From Planctomycetaceae bacterium (lineage in GTDB: Bacteria > Planctomycetota > Planctomycetia > Pirellulales > Thermoguttaceae): a DNA stretch of 7,372 nt. Below are positions 1 to 6,404 of this stretch, piece by piece. Location of the stretch: NCBI GenBank assembly GCA_031276415.1, contig JAISNF010000448.1, positions 1-7,372 on the forward strand. The letters are read 5' to 3'. A model generated the notes under the pieces. The model saw only the letters and a list, made by a program, of their open reading frames with translations, had not been told where the DNA came from and did no database searches. How positions within the stretch are numbered: position 1 is the first letter of the stretch; every line of letters begins with the position of its first letter. Made by a program: the position numbers and the translations under genes.

Positions 1-1463
1 GTATCCGTTGAAACACCATGACCGCGAAAAATTTCACCGTTTTGATTAACGAGAATCGCCGCTTCACCTTGTGCATCTTCTCCATCTGTTACACTTTGTA
101 CTGTGTATTCTTTAATCGAAATATCTTTTTCCGTTAGTTCCCGAATGGCAAGGAAAATCGCATCAATAGGACCATCGCCGCCGCTGGTTTCTTTTGTGTA
201 TTCACGGTCGCCGTAACGTAATTTCAATACAACATGTGGCTCTTTACCGGTTCGGCAACGTAAATCATACGAAACAAAATTCCAAGCGGATTCTTCCGGT
301 TTATCCTTTTTTTCATGAATCTGCTGCTCAATTAACGCACGAATATCATCATCATAAATATTTTTTTTCCGGTCGGCAAGTTTTTTAAACTCCTCAAAAA
401 CATTGGACAATTGTTGTACATCCAGTTCATAGCCGAGTGTTTTGGCACGATCAGCCAACGCCGCACGACCGCTGTGTTTACCGAGAACCAAATCCGTTTT
501 CTGAAACCCCACATCCGCCGGAACCATAATTTCATACGTTGTCGGATTTTTGAGCATTCCGTCCTGATGAATACCCGATTCATGAGCAAAAGCGTTTTGA
601 CCGACAATCGCCTTGTTACGGGGAACTTTTAATCCCGTAACAGTTGAAACCAACCGGCTTGTCGGAACAAGGCGTTGTGTTACAATTTTTGTTCCGGCGT
701 TGTAAACATCGCTTCGTGTTTTCAAAGCCATCACCACTTCTTCCAATGAACAGTTGCCGGCGCGTTCCCCAAGACCGTTAATCGTACACTCCACTTGTCC
801 CGCCCCCGCACGTACCGCCGCAAGACTTGTCGCCACCGCCATACCAAGATCGTCATGATTGTGTACACTAATCACCGCACGATCAATATTCGGAACACGT
901 TCCAATAAATCGCGAATACGCTGATACATTTCATTGGGCGTGGCATAACCAACCGTATCAGGAATATTAACCGTTGACGCTCCGGCGTTAATAACCGCTT
1001 CAACAACACGGCAAAGATGATCAATTTCCGTTCGTGTTGAATCTTCAGCGGAAAATTCAACATCAGTACAAAATTTTCGTGCGTATTTAACCGCTTCAAC
1101 GGCGGCTTCGATATTTCGTTCAGGATTCATCCGAAGTTTGTACTCGCGATGAATCGGACTTGTTGCAAGAAAGACATGGATTCGCGGTTGTTCCGCATTG
1201 TTGAGTGCTTCGGCGGCGGCGTCAATATCTTTCGTAACACAACGCGCTAAACTGCAAACACTGCTTCCTTTAACTGTTCGGGCAACTTCGCGTACAGATT
1301 CAAAATCACCCGGCGAAACAATCGCAAATCCTGCTTCAATCACGTCCACCCCAAGTTCCGCTAACGCATTAGCAACTTCGAGTTTCTCACTCAAATTCAT
1401 ACTCGCCCCGGGCGATTGTTCTCCATCACGTAAAGTTGTATCAAATATTTTAATTGTTCGCAT
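1..1463 (-). CDS. leuA: 2-isopropylmalate synthase, C-terminal end cut by window edge
   Basis: This enzyme condenses acetyl-CoA with 2-oxoisovalerate to give 2-isopropylmalate, the first committed step of leucine synthesis, in the cytoplasm. My translation from ATG at 1463 stays open to the window edge for 487 residues; the family usually has about 510-520, so little is missing. The N-terminal TIM barrel shows FDTTLRDGEQSPG at residues 7-19 (R12 and D13 catalytic or metal-binding), HNHDD at 201-205 (metal ligands H201 and H203) and NGLGERAGN at 229-237 (metal ligand N237). SRLVS, AFAHESGIHQDG (291-302) and LVLGKHSGR (325-333) follow. The part from about residue 395 is the start of the leucine-binding regulatory domain, so feedback inhibition is expected. 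The ATG start gives the usual family N-terminus, although no good Shine-Dalgarno sequence lies before it. Homocitrate or citramalate synthase is less likely, because the whole length resembles bacterial LeuA. Confidence 0.95.
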   Translation of the reverse strand, partial: MRTIKIFDTTLRDGEQSPGASMNLSEKLEVANALAELGVDVIEAGFAIVSPGDFESVREVARTVKGSSVCSLARCVTKDIDAAAEALNNAEQPRIHVFLATSPIHREYKLRMNPERNIEAAVEAVKYARKFCTDVEFSAEDSTRTEIDHLCRVVEAVINAGASTVNIPDTVGYATPNEMYQRIRDLLERVPNIDRAVISVHNHDDLGMAVATSLAAVRAGAGQVECTINGLGERAGNCSLEEVVMALKTRSDVYNAGTKIVTQRLVPTSRLVSTVTGLKVPRNKAIVGQNAFAHESGIHQDGMLKNPTTYEIMVPADVGFQKTDLVLGKHSGRAALADRAKTLGYELDVQQLSNVFEEFKKLADRKKNIYDDDIRALIEQQIHEKKDKPEESAWNFVSYDLRCRTGKEPHVVLKLRYGDREYTKETSGGDGPIDAIFLAIRELTEKDISIKEYTVQSVTDGEDAQGEAAILVNQNGEIFRGHGVSTD

Positions 1464-1659
1464 AAAAATTAAATTCCGTCTGTTAATACCAACGATAAAA
1501 TAGTCGACTCCTTACAAAGTCAAAATTGAAATATCCAATTTTTTTATTTATACATTAAATTTGTTAAAATTATAGGTCAAGTGAAAAATTGCAAACGGAA
1601 TTTTACCGTAATGATTATAATTTTCGCGACATTATTCGTTATTAATTTTCCACTATCAA
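1464..1659. other. intergenic region between leuA and the GH116 gene
   Basis: This 196-nt AT-rich gap separates the GH116 stop codon from the leuA start. It holds the promoter candidates described for leuA and one weak inverted repeat, ACGG-7 nt-CCGT around 1595-1609. With only 4 bp of stem and no adjacent run of T, the repeat is not a convincing terminator. I see no T-box, leucine-rich leader peptide or riboswitch. The only leader ORF noticed is ATG TAT AAA TAA, too short and without leucine codons. Confidence 0.6.
1495..1523 (-). promoter_or_regulatory. candidate sigma-70 promoter for leuA
   Basis: On the minus strand TTGACT (1523-1518) is followed after 17 nt by TTTTAT (1500-1495), giving 5/6 and 4/6 matches to the -35 and -10 consensus. 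It would place the transcript start near 1490, about 25-30 nt before the leuA ATG. An AAGGAG sequence lies inside the spacer, too far from the ATG to act as its ribosome binding site. A perfect TATAAT at 1574-1569 is an alternative -10, but its best -35 (TTTGCA, 1595-1590) is only 15 nt away. In DNA this AT-rich such matches arise easily. Confidence 0.3.
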
Positions 1660-4600
1660 CTATTTTTTAATTTTTTCAACAGGGATATTACCGGAAACAA
1701 CCGATAAATTTACGTTATTGTTTTTATATTCAACGGTTCCATAACCAGTTGCCGTACTCAAAAACGAACGGAAATCTCCAACTTTCGAATCAACATAAAG
1801 TGTTTTAGTTACAGCGTCGTATCGGACTCCGGTTAAACCCTGTAGCATTCCGTAACTTGACATTGCCCGTGCATACCAATGTCCGCATTCATATTCGTTG
1901 AACGGATTCCGGCGAATACCGTTGTAACGTTTACGAATAAACCGTACAATTTCGAGTCCTTTATCGACATGACCGAACATCATTAAATGAGACGCCACCT
2001 GATATTCAATACCCGTCCAGACTTCGTCACTGTACACAAACGGCAAGATCGGTTTATCACCATGACCCCAAGAACAAAGTAGTAAACCTCCATCATTACC
2101 CATTGCAAAAGTTGGACGTTGCGGATTGGCGTGTTCTGAAAGGTCTTGCCGCAAATTATATTTGTACACGGACAACAAATGTTTTTCAACCATTTCACGC
2201 GGCTCCCAATCCGTTTCAAGACCGCAACAATCGGCAATCCAAAATCCAAGAACACCATCCGAAAGACAACCGTTTCCGTACTGATATTTCGCTCCTTGTT
2301 CGTTAATAAGTTCCGCAATTTTTTTGTAACCAACCGATTGATCAGATGGATTGATGGGATTGAAATTATTGTTCAATCCGTCTTTCCAAACTTTTTGCAC
2401 GAAATATTCGCCGTTGAATAATTCCGTAACAAGCCGTTTCGTGCCTTTATCAAGTAGTTCCTTGTATAATGAAACGTCATCATTAAGAAATGTTCCCATT
2501 TCCACTGCAGCGGCAAGCGCACCTAGATAAAAACTGCCGCAATGTCCGTCCGGTCCGAAATAGTTAATATCGTATGTATTATGATGACTTTCTTCGAGCA
2601 ATCCGGTATGACGCGGATCCCATTTTTCAATCATATAATCAAGACTTAACCGAACACGGTTCCAATAAATTTTCAACCATTTACTGTTACCGAAAATTCT
2701 CCATTCGCGATAAATTTTCATGATACCGCCGAGTTGACCGTCTGCGGCGTCGAATGATGTTCCGCCGGGTGAAATCGGTAAATTGGCACGAAATGCCTGG
2801 CGTCCGGTATTGTCTGATGATGATTCAAAATATTCCGTTTGGCGGAGTGAACGTTCCATCGCCGGAAAAAGATGGCACAACGCCTGGGCGTAATTCCAAA
2901 CATGCGTGCATGAACCATGACAACTTCCTCTGTTGTCCTCGCAACCTTCCCAACACCAAAGCCTGCCGTCATGTTGACGGAGTACAGTAGGCGATTTAAG
3001 AATCGAAAGATTGGCGGCAATAGATTCAATCACTTCCGGCGGCAATGTTGTATCATAAAATGTTTTGGTAAACAATTCCGAGCGGGCTTTCAGATCGGCG
3101 TAATTTTTCCGCCAATATTCGGCAACATCTGTAACAGAATCAAATCGCACGGTGTACCAAGGTTTATAAGTATCAGGAATTAGTTCATCGGAACAGATCA
3201 TCAAATCCGATTGACAATTTTCGCCGTGAACACAAGGAGTTGGTTTCTCTTGTTCTTGTTGTTTCGTTTTTTCAGGTTTCCAATCGCCGTAATGACCGGT
3301 TTCAAAATCGGCAAACAACCAAATCCTTTTAGGATCGTTGATAATTTCGTTACTGCGATTAATTTTCAACTCGGAAATTGGTTCATCACTCAAAATAATA
3401 TGGTCACACAAAATATGTCCCCAACCGCCGCTTTCCGAATCAATAATTTTGATAACTGCTTTTTTCCCGTGAAAATCAGCGAGTTTCCATGAAATCCATT
3501 GAAGGTGTTCTGTATTATTTCCCGAAACGGTATGAACCGGTTTACCATCAACAAAAAGTGAAACGTTACAATTTTGTCCACCGCCGACAAGAAGATGCAA
3601 AAATTGTTTATCGAGCGAAAATTCCGGTGAAACAAGAATTCCTTGCGGCGCATCGCCGTTTGGATCAAACGTATTAACCAATCCGCGACCTAAAAAACCA
3701 CTAATCGGTTGTTGATTCCGTGCTGTTCCTTGCGATGTTTTACCTTCAAAGGCATTTTCCAAAACAGAAATATTGCGGTGTCCGACATTGAGTGTCGATT
3801 TATTCCAATACCAAGCGGTTAAAAGGCGGATTGTTTTTGTTGCGCCGGGAGCAAGTTCAAACGGAACCGCAAGTGTTGCGCCAGGTGCATTGCCGGAAGT
3901 TACCGGCGGATTATCAATAATCCGACCTTGCGTAACATTATCCCAAGCAACTGTAAAAGAGTCAAACCAACCACCGCGAAACCAGCAGTGATCAACGATT
4001 CCTTTTTCCTCACCGTCAACAAACACGGCAAACGCTCCGCGATTTGCTTTATTTTCGCCGCTTTGATCATACAGCACGAATCCGCCGTTAATAGAACCGA
4101 TGGAACCATTATTGTTAACGAAATTACGGCTGTTGAACGAAAAAATACAACGTAACGTTTTTTCAGTTGGATTAGTGAACGAATATTCCAATGCTCCGGC
4201 GGGCAAACTTGACGAATCGGCGTCCGGCGGTGTGAACGGACTCCATCCATTAATTGTTGCGGTAATCGGTACCGCAGTGTCGTTTAGTTTGATGGTTGCA
4301 AACGGGAAACGGCATTGAAATAAACAGTTACGAAAACGGGGAAAGCCGTAAGTTGTTCCTACGGAGCCGAGACCGGAATCGGGTCTGCCGAAAAATTTCC
4401 AATCCGGCGGAGTACCTTCAACAACCCGCACAATATTTTTTTCCGGTGTTTCACCGACAACACAAATTGCAGCGTAACAAACAGGTTCGTTGAAAAATTC
4501 GATATGATTTTTGATTGAGAAGTGTGAAATTGCTCCGGTTCCTTCGAGGCAATACATTCCACTGCCCAGTCCGCCGATAGGAAAGGCTATCCGATTAAGA

Positions 4601-4704
4601 TTGGCTCCGGTATATTGGGTATATTCGGAATATTGAACGTTTTTTTCCTGCGCTGCGGCAAAACCAACAAACAAAAAAAACGCTACAAAAATAATATTTT
4701 TCAT
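1660..4704 (-). CDS. secreted GH116 / DUF608-type glycosidase with inserted beta-domain
   Basis: This 1014-residue exported protein belongs to the GH116 family (beta-glucosidase, beta-xylosidase and glucosylceramidase GBA2 relatives). The start is ATG at 4704: AAAGG lies 7 nt upstream and a clean signal peptide follows (residues 1-19, hydrophobic FVAFFLFVGF, probable cleavage after AAA). The frame runs further upstream only to a TTG and encodes an unlikely AT-derived tail. Residues 30-300 form the N-terminal domain, with the family signature NRIAFPIGGLGSGM at 37-50 and TIRLLTAWYW at 291-300. Residues about 303-515 are an insertion. Residues 516-960 are the alpha-barrel catalytic domain. By family alignment, E586 in WCWEGCED is the likely nucleophile and D712 in HHNTYD the likely acid/base. 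NPFNEYECGHWYARAM (933-948) is another conserved site. It is probably periplasmic or secreted. The sugar substrate cannot be read from sequence. Upstream neighbours encode an SGNH hydrolase and a beta-helix protein. Confidence 0.88.
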   Translation of the reverse strand: MKNIIFVAFFLFVGFAAAQEKNVQYSEYTQYTGANLNRIAFPIGGLGSGMYCLEGTGAISHFSIKNHIEFFNEPVCYAAICVVGETPEKNIVRVVEGTPPDWKFFGRPDSGLGSVGTTYGFPRFRNCLFQCRFPFATIKLNDTAVPITATINGWSPFTPPDADSSSLPAGALEYSFTNPTEKTLRCIFSFNSRNFVNNNGSIGSINGGFVLYDQSGENKANRGAFAVFVDGEEKGIVDHCWFRGGWFDSFTVAWDNVTQGRIIDNPPVTSGNAPGATLAVPFELAPGATKTIRLLTAWYWNKSTLNVGHRNISVLENAFEGKTSQGTARNQQPISGFLGRGLVNTFDPNGDAPQGILVSPEFSLDKQFLHLLVGGGQNCNVSLFVDGKPVHTVSGNNTEHLQWISWKLADFHGKKAVIKIIDSESGGWGHILCDHIILSDEPISELKINRSNEIINDPKRIWLFADFETGHYGDWKPEKTKQQEQEKPTPCVHGENCQSDLMICSDELIPDTYKPWYTVRFDSVTDVAEYWRKNYADLKARSELFTKTFYDTTLPPEVIESIAANLSILKSPTVLRQHDGRLWCWEGCEDNRGSCHGSCTHVWNYAQALCHLFPAMERSLRQTEYFESSSDNTGRQAFRANLPISPGGTSFDAADGQLGGIMKIYREWRIFGNSKWLKIYWNRVRLSLDYMIEKWDPRHTGLLEESHHNTYDINYFGPDGHCGSFYLGALAAAVEMGTFLNDDVSLYKELLDKGTKRLVTELFNGEYFVQKVWKDGLNNNFNPINPSDQSVGYKKIAELINEQGAKYQYGNGCLSDGVLGFWIADCCGLETDWEPREMVEKHLLSVYKYNLRQDLSEHANPQRPTFAMGNDGGLLLCSWGHGDKPILPFVYSDEVWTGIEYQVASHLMMFGHVDKGLEIVRFIRKRYNGIRRNPFNEYECGHWYARAMSSYGMLQGLTGVRYDAVTKTLYVDSKVGDFRSFLSTATGYGTVEYKNNNVNLSVVSGNIPVEKIKK
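3160..3798 (-). other. inserted beta-sandwich-like module within the GH116 protein
   Basis: Residues about 303-515 interrupt the path between the N-terminal domain (ending TAWYW) and the linker to the catalytic domain (PWYTVRFDSVTDVAEYW). The core, residues 334-441, contains GFLGRGLVNTF, ILVSPEFSL, LLVGGGQNCNVSLFVDGK and GGWGHILCDHIILSD. From memory these match a module next to GH32-like enzymes in Planctomycetes, where they read as GF.GKGLVNSF, LTSPEF, FLIGGG, LLVDGK and GGWGHINVDQI. The strand motif that normally opens that module, DFEG..YGDW, is instead found after it as ADFETGHYGDW (465-475). A Q/E/K-rich linker (about 477-488) follows. A carbohydrate-binding or structural role is inferred, not shown. 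Confidence 0.6.
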
Positions 4705-4711
4705 GGCAAAA

Positions 4712-4716
4712 CCTTT
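4712..4716 (-). promoter_or_regulatory. ribosome binding site of the GH116 gene
   Basis: AAAGG lies on the minus strand 7 nt before ATG at 4704. It decides the start: the open frame extends 33 codons further upstream to a TTG, but that part lacks a signal-peptide start and reads like AT-rich intergenic DNA. The SGNH gene has the same core at the same spacing. Confidence 0.7.
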
Positions 4717-4894
4717 TTTTTGTATTATTAATTCAAAATTGTAAAAACGATAAAATTCAACGTTAAAAAAATTGTAAAAAATAAAAAACAACATAAAAAT
4801 CAATTATCGCTCAAATAATAAATAGGAAAGCATTAGTATTACACAAAATGACAAATTACTCCAAAAAATGTCCCACAAACGCTTTCACTTGAAC

Positions 4895-4926
4895 ACTATA
4901 AATTTTACAAACTATAAATTTTACAA
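4895..4926. repeat. 16-bp exact tandem repeat, two copies
   Basis: ACTATAAATTTTACAA occurs at 4895-4910 and again directly at 4911-4926 with no mismatch. It lies about 25 nt downstream of the SGNH stop codon and about 190 nt upstream of the GH116 start. Each copy contains TTTGTAA when read on the minus strand with the following base. It may be a slippage product or a duplicated binding site; nothing here decides between them. Confidence 0.9.
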
Positions 4927-4951
4927 AATTATGAATATCGAAACGGATTTA

Positions 4952-6301
4952 TTATTGTCCGGTTTCAAAAATTTCCATGAGGGCGTCGGCAAAAAGTTTC
5001 ATGCCGAAAGGATTGGGATGATTGATATTGTTCATCAACAAAGTTGAATACGGAATTCCTTGACGCCAAAGCCTTCCGTAACGTTTAGCAGCGTCTGCCA
5101 GCGCAATATTATTTTTTGCGGCAAATTCTCGCAACGATTTTGTATAAGGTCGCGGATCATCGTCAATTCCTTGCTCGGATTGCAACCCCATCCAATCAGC
5201 ACGAACATAATGCGGCGTCAAAATAATCCATTCGGCACCGATCTCCTTAAACTCCGAATGAATTTTTGAATATCGCTGATTTAACGTTTCACCATGCAAA
5301 TAAGAATCATTGACAAATTCTGAAACAATTAAATCCGGTTTCCGATCAAGAACTTTTTCTTTATAATTTTTGGAACTTCCCGGCGGTTCGTTACGATAAG
5401 AATCCGTATTGCGTCCGCCCCAAGCCTCCGTTTTCAAAATAATATTTGCGTTGGGAAATTTTTTACGAAGTCGCGTAACAAATTGTTCCTGCCAACGCTC
5501 GGTTTGCGGATTGGGCAAATATCCTGCATCCGTAACACTATCACCCCACGCAAGAATATTAACTGTTTCACCGGCTTTGAGTTTCGCCATTGTTTTGGGA
5601 ACGAATTTTTCTGCGCTTGTCGGAGTTTGAACAGGCGGTTCGGGATATTGAGATTCCAAAACCGGAAAAATCTGTTCCGGCGTTAATTTTTCGATAAACG
5701 GTTTGATCCAAATATTGACCAATCGCCTTTCACTGTCGGCAAGTTCCGGCTGAACCGGCGTTGTAACATGCGGCGTTCCTTTTTTCAAAATCAATTTACC
5801 GGTTTGAGTACGAATAATAGAATCAATCCGCATTTTACCGTAAACATAATCAATATAAACTGATTGTTGTTCACTAATTCGGCTTTCCGAAACACGCCCG
5901 ACACACCCCCATTTCGGCTCAATTTGATAATCTTTACCGCGTTCATATTGAAACGAATTTTGCTCCGGTTTTTCCCGAACAATAATCGAATCAGGATTCA
6001 CCGCAAAAGCAGTCGGACATTCTTGTGCGCGTGTCTGTTGAAGTTTCATTCCGCGATTATATTCTGCGCCTTTGGCGTTGAACACCGGAAGTTTATCATA
6101 TTTTTCAGCAGTTACGGTAATAGGTTCAGACTTATCAATCGTCCATTGATCCGAACCGTTTCCACTAATAATCGTCCAACCATCGCCACCAAGATTAAAC
6201 AACTCCGGCTCCGCAGCAGTAAGGTACGTAGCAGTAAGGAACGAATTAACAACCGACAAAATCACAATAAAAAATAAATTATGTTTTAAATATTTTAACA
6301 T
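4952..6301 (-). CDS. secreted SGNH/GDSL-type hydrolase (probable carbohydrate esterase)
   Basis: This 449-residue exported protein has a C-terminal SGNH hydrolase domain. The start is ATG at 6301: AAAGG lies 7 nt upstream and a signal peptide follows (LKYLKHN then hydrophobic FFIVILSVV, cleavage near LTAA at 27-30). A TTG five codons upstream overlaps the Shine-Dalgarno and is unlikely. Residues about 33-240 form a beta-rich N-terminal region. From 245 on the SGNH blocks appear in order: AWGDSVTDAG (251-260, S255), WGGRNTDSY (294-302), SEFVNDSY (327-334, N331) and NNINHPNPFG (424-433, H428). The position three before the His, normally Asp, is Asn (N425). PHYVRADWMG (363-372) and the GIPYSTLL stretch before block V also match, from memory, a planctomycete SGNH type. 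Deacetylation of a polysaccharide is a reasonable guess from the company it keeps, but the substrate is unknown. Confidence 0.85.
   Translation of the reverse strand: MLKYLKHNLFFIVILSVVNSFLTATYLTAAEPELFNLGGDGWTIISGNGSDQWTIDKSEPITVTAEKYDKLPVFNAKGAEYNRGMKLQQTRAQECPTAFAVNPDSIIVREKPEQNSFQYERGKDYQIEPKWGCVGRVSESRISEQQSVYIDYVYGKMRIDSIIRTQTGKLILKKGTPHVTTPVQPELADSERRLVNIWIKPFIEKLTPEQIFPVLESQYPEPPVQTPTSAEKFVPKTMAKLKAGETVNILAWGDSVTDAGYLPNPQTERWQEQFVTRLRKKFPNANIILKTEAWGGRNTDSYRNEPPGSSKNYKEKVLDRKPDLIVSEFVNDSYLHGETLNQRYSKIHSEFKEIGAEWIILTPHYVRADWMGLQSEQGIDDDPRPYTKSLREFAAKNNIALADAAKRYGRLWRQGIPYSTLLMNNINHPNPFGMKLFADALMEIFETGQ
6216..6245. repeat. 15-nt near-exact tandem duplication in the SGNH signal peptide
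   Basis: GCAGTAAGGTACGTA (6216-6230) and GCAGTAAGGAACGAA (6231-6245) are adjacent on the plus strand and agree at 13 of 15 positions. The repeat is in frame and encodes two five-residue units, SFLTA and TYLTA, directly before the predicted signal-peptidase site. It lengthens the end of the signal peptide by one unit. Confidence 0.85.
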
Positions 6302-6308
6302 GTTAATA

Positions 6309-6313
6309 CCTTT
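6309..6313 (-). promoter_or_regulatory. ribosome binding site of the SGNH gene
   Basis: AAAGG lies on the minus strand 7 nt before ATG at 6301 and selects that start over the in-frame TTG at 6316. A 7-bp inverted repeat with a one-base centre (6312-6326, TTCAAAA-T-TTTTGAA on the plus strand) overlaps its upstream end. That repeat is pure AT apart from one pair, so any role in masking the site is weak. Confidence 0.65.
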
Positions 6314-6337
6314 CAAAATTTTTGAATTTGAAAAAAA

Positions 6338-6369
6338 AAAAACTTACAAAAACTTACAAAAAAACTTAC
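6338..6369. repeat. three tandem copies of AAAAACTTAC
   Basis: Two exact decamers lie at 6338-6347 and 6348-6357. A third copy at 6358-6369 has two extra A residues. On the minus strand the unit reads GTAAGTTTTT. It is probably a slippage-prone simple repeat in the leader of the SGNH gene; copy number could vary between strains. Confidence 0.9.
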
Positions 6370-6374
6370 AAAAA

Positions 6375-6391
6375 ATCTGCGTTTATCTGCG
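6375..6391. repeat. direct repeat of ATCTGCG with a 10-nt period
   Basis: ATCTGCG at 6375-6381 is repeated at 6385-6391 after a TTT spacer, and GA follows. Read on the minus strand this is CGCAGAT-AAA-CGCAGAT. From memory, similar CGCAGAT direct repeats occur between genes in several unrelated environmental bacteria. It is the most GC-rich element of this gap and lies 13 nt downstream of the beta-helix stop codon. Confidence 0.75.
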
Positions 6392-6404
6392 GACGAATAT
6401 TGAA

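Larger units (their letters stand above)
4705..4951. other. intergenic region between the SGNH and GH116 genes
   Basis: This 247-nt AT-rich stretch probably carries the untranslated leader, and possibly a promoter, of the GH116 gene. It contains a 16-nt exact tandem repeat (4895-4926) just after the SGNH stop codon. Two copies of ATTGTAAAAA on the plus strand, at 4738-4747 and 4771-4780, are 33 nt apart. No -35/-10 pair stands out from the background, and no GC-rich hairpin with a T run suggests a terminator. Confidence 0.55.
6302..6404. other. intergenic region between the beta-helix and SGNH genes
   Basis: This 103-nt gap holds, in transcription order, a CGCAGAT double repeat, a TTTGTAAG triple repeat, a 12-nt homopolymer (6331-6342), a small AT palindrome and the SGNH ribosome binding site. 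I see no GC-rich terminator hairpin, so read-through from the beta-helix gene is possible. Confidence 0.6.

Noticed and set aside
1198..1503. 101-codon plus-strand open frame over the start of leuA
   Set aside because: It is antisense to the conserved first 90 codons of leuA, and its Ser/Thr/Ala-rich product is what the opposite strand of such codons yields.
1464..1575. possible leucine attenuator or T-box before leuA
   Set aside because: The leader is short, has no leucine-rich reading frame, no T-box core sequence and no terminator helix.
1595..1609. possible terminator hairpin after the GH116 gene
   Set aside because: The stem is only 4 bp and no T run follows it in the direction of transcription.
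1983..2333. 116-codon minus-strand open frame inside the GH116 gene
   Set aside because: It is in another frame of the conserved catalytic domain and has no family motif.
4705..4803. 33-codon N-terminal extension of the GH116 protein from a TTG
   Set aside because: It encodes a Phe/Tyr/Asn-rich tail from AT-rich DNA placed before a good ribosome site, an ATG and a proper signal peptide.
5864..6277. 137-codon open frame on the plus strand
   Set aside because: It lies wholly antisense to the SGNH gene, which has a signal peptide and catalytic blocks. Its product is rich in Arg, Asn and Phe with no recognisable motif.
6312..6326. AT palindrome as an operator for the SGNH gene
   Set aside because: Such perfect AT inverted repeats are common in DNA this AT-rich, and only one base pair in the arms is G-C.
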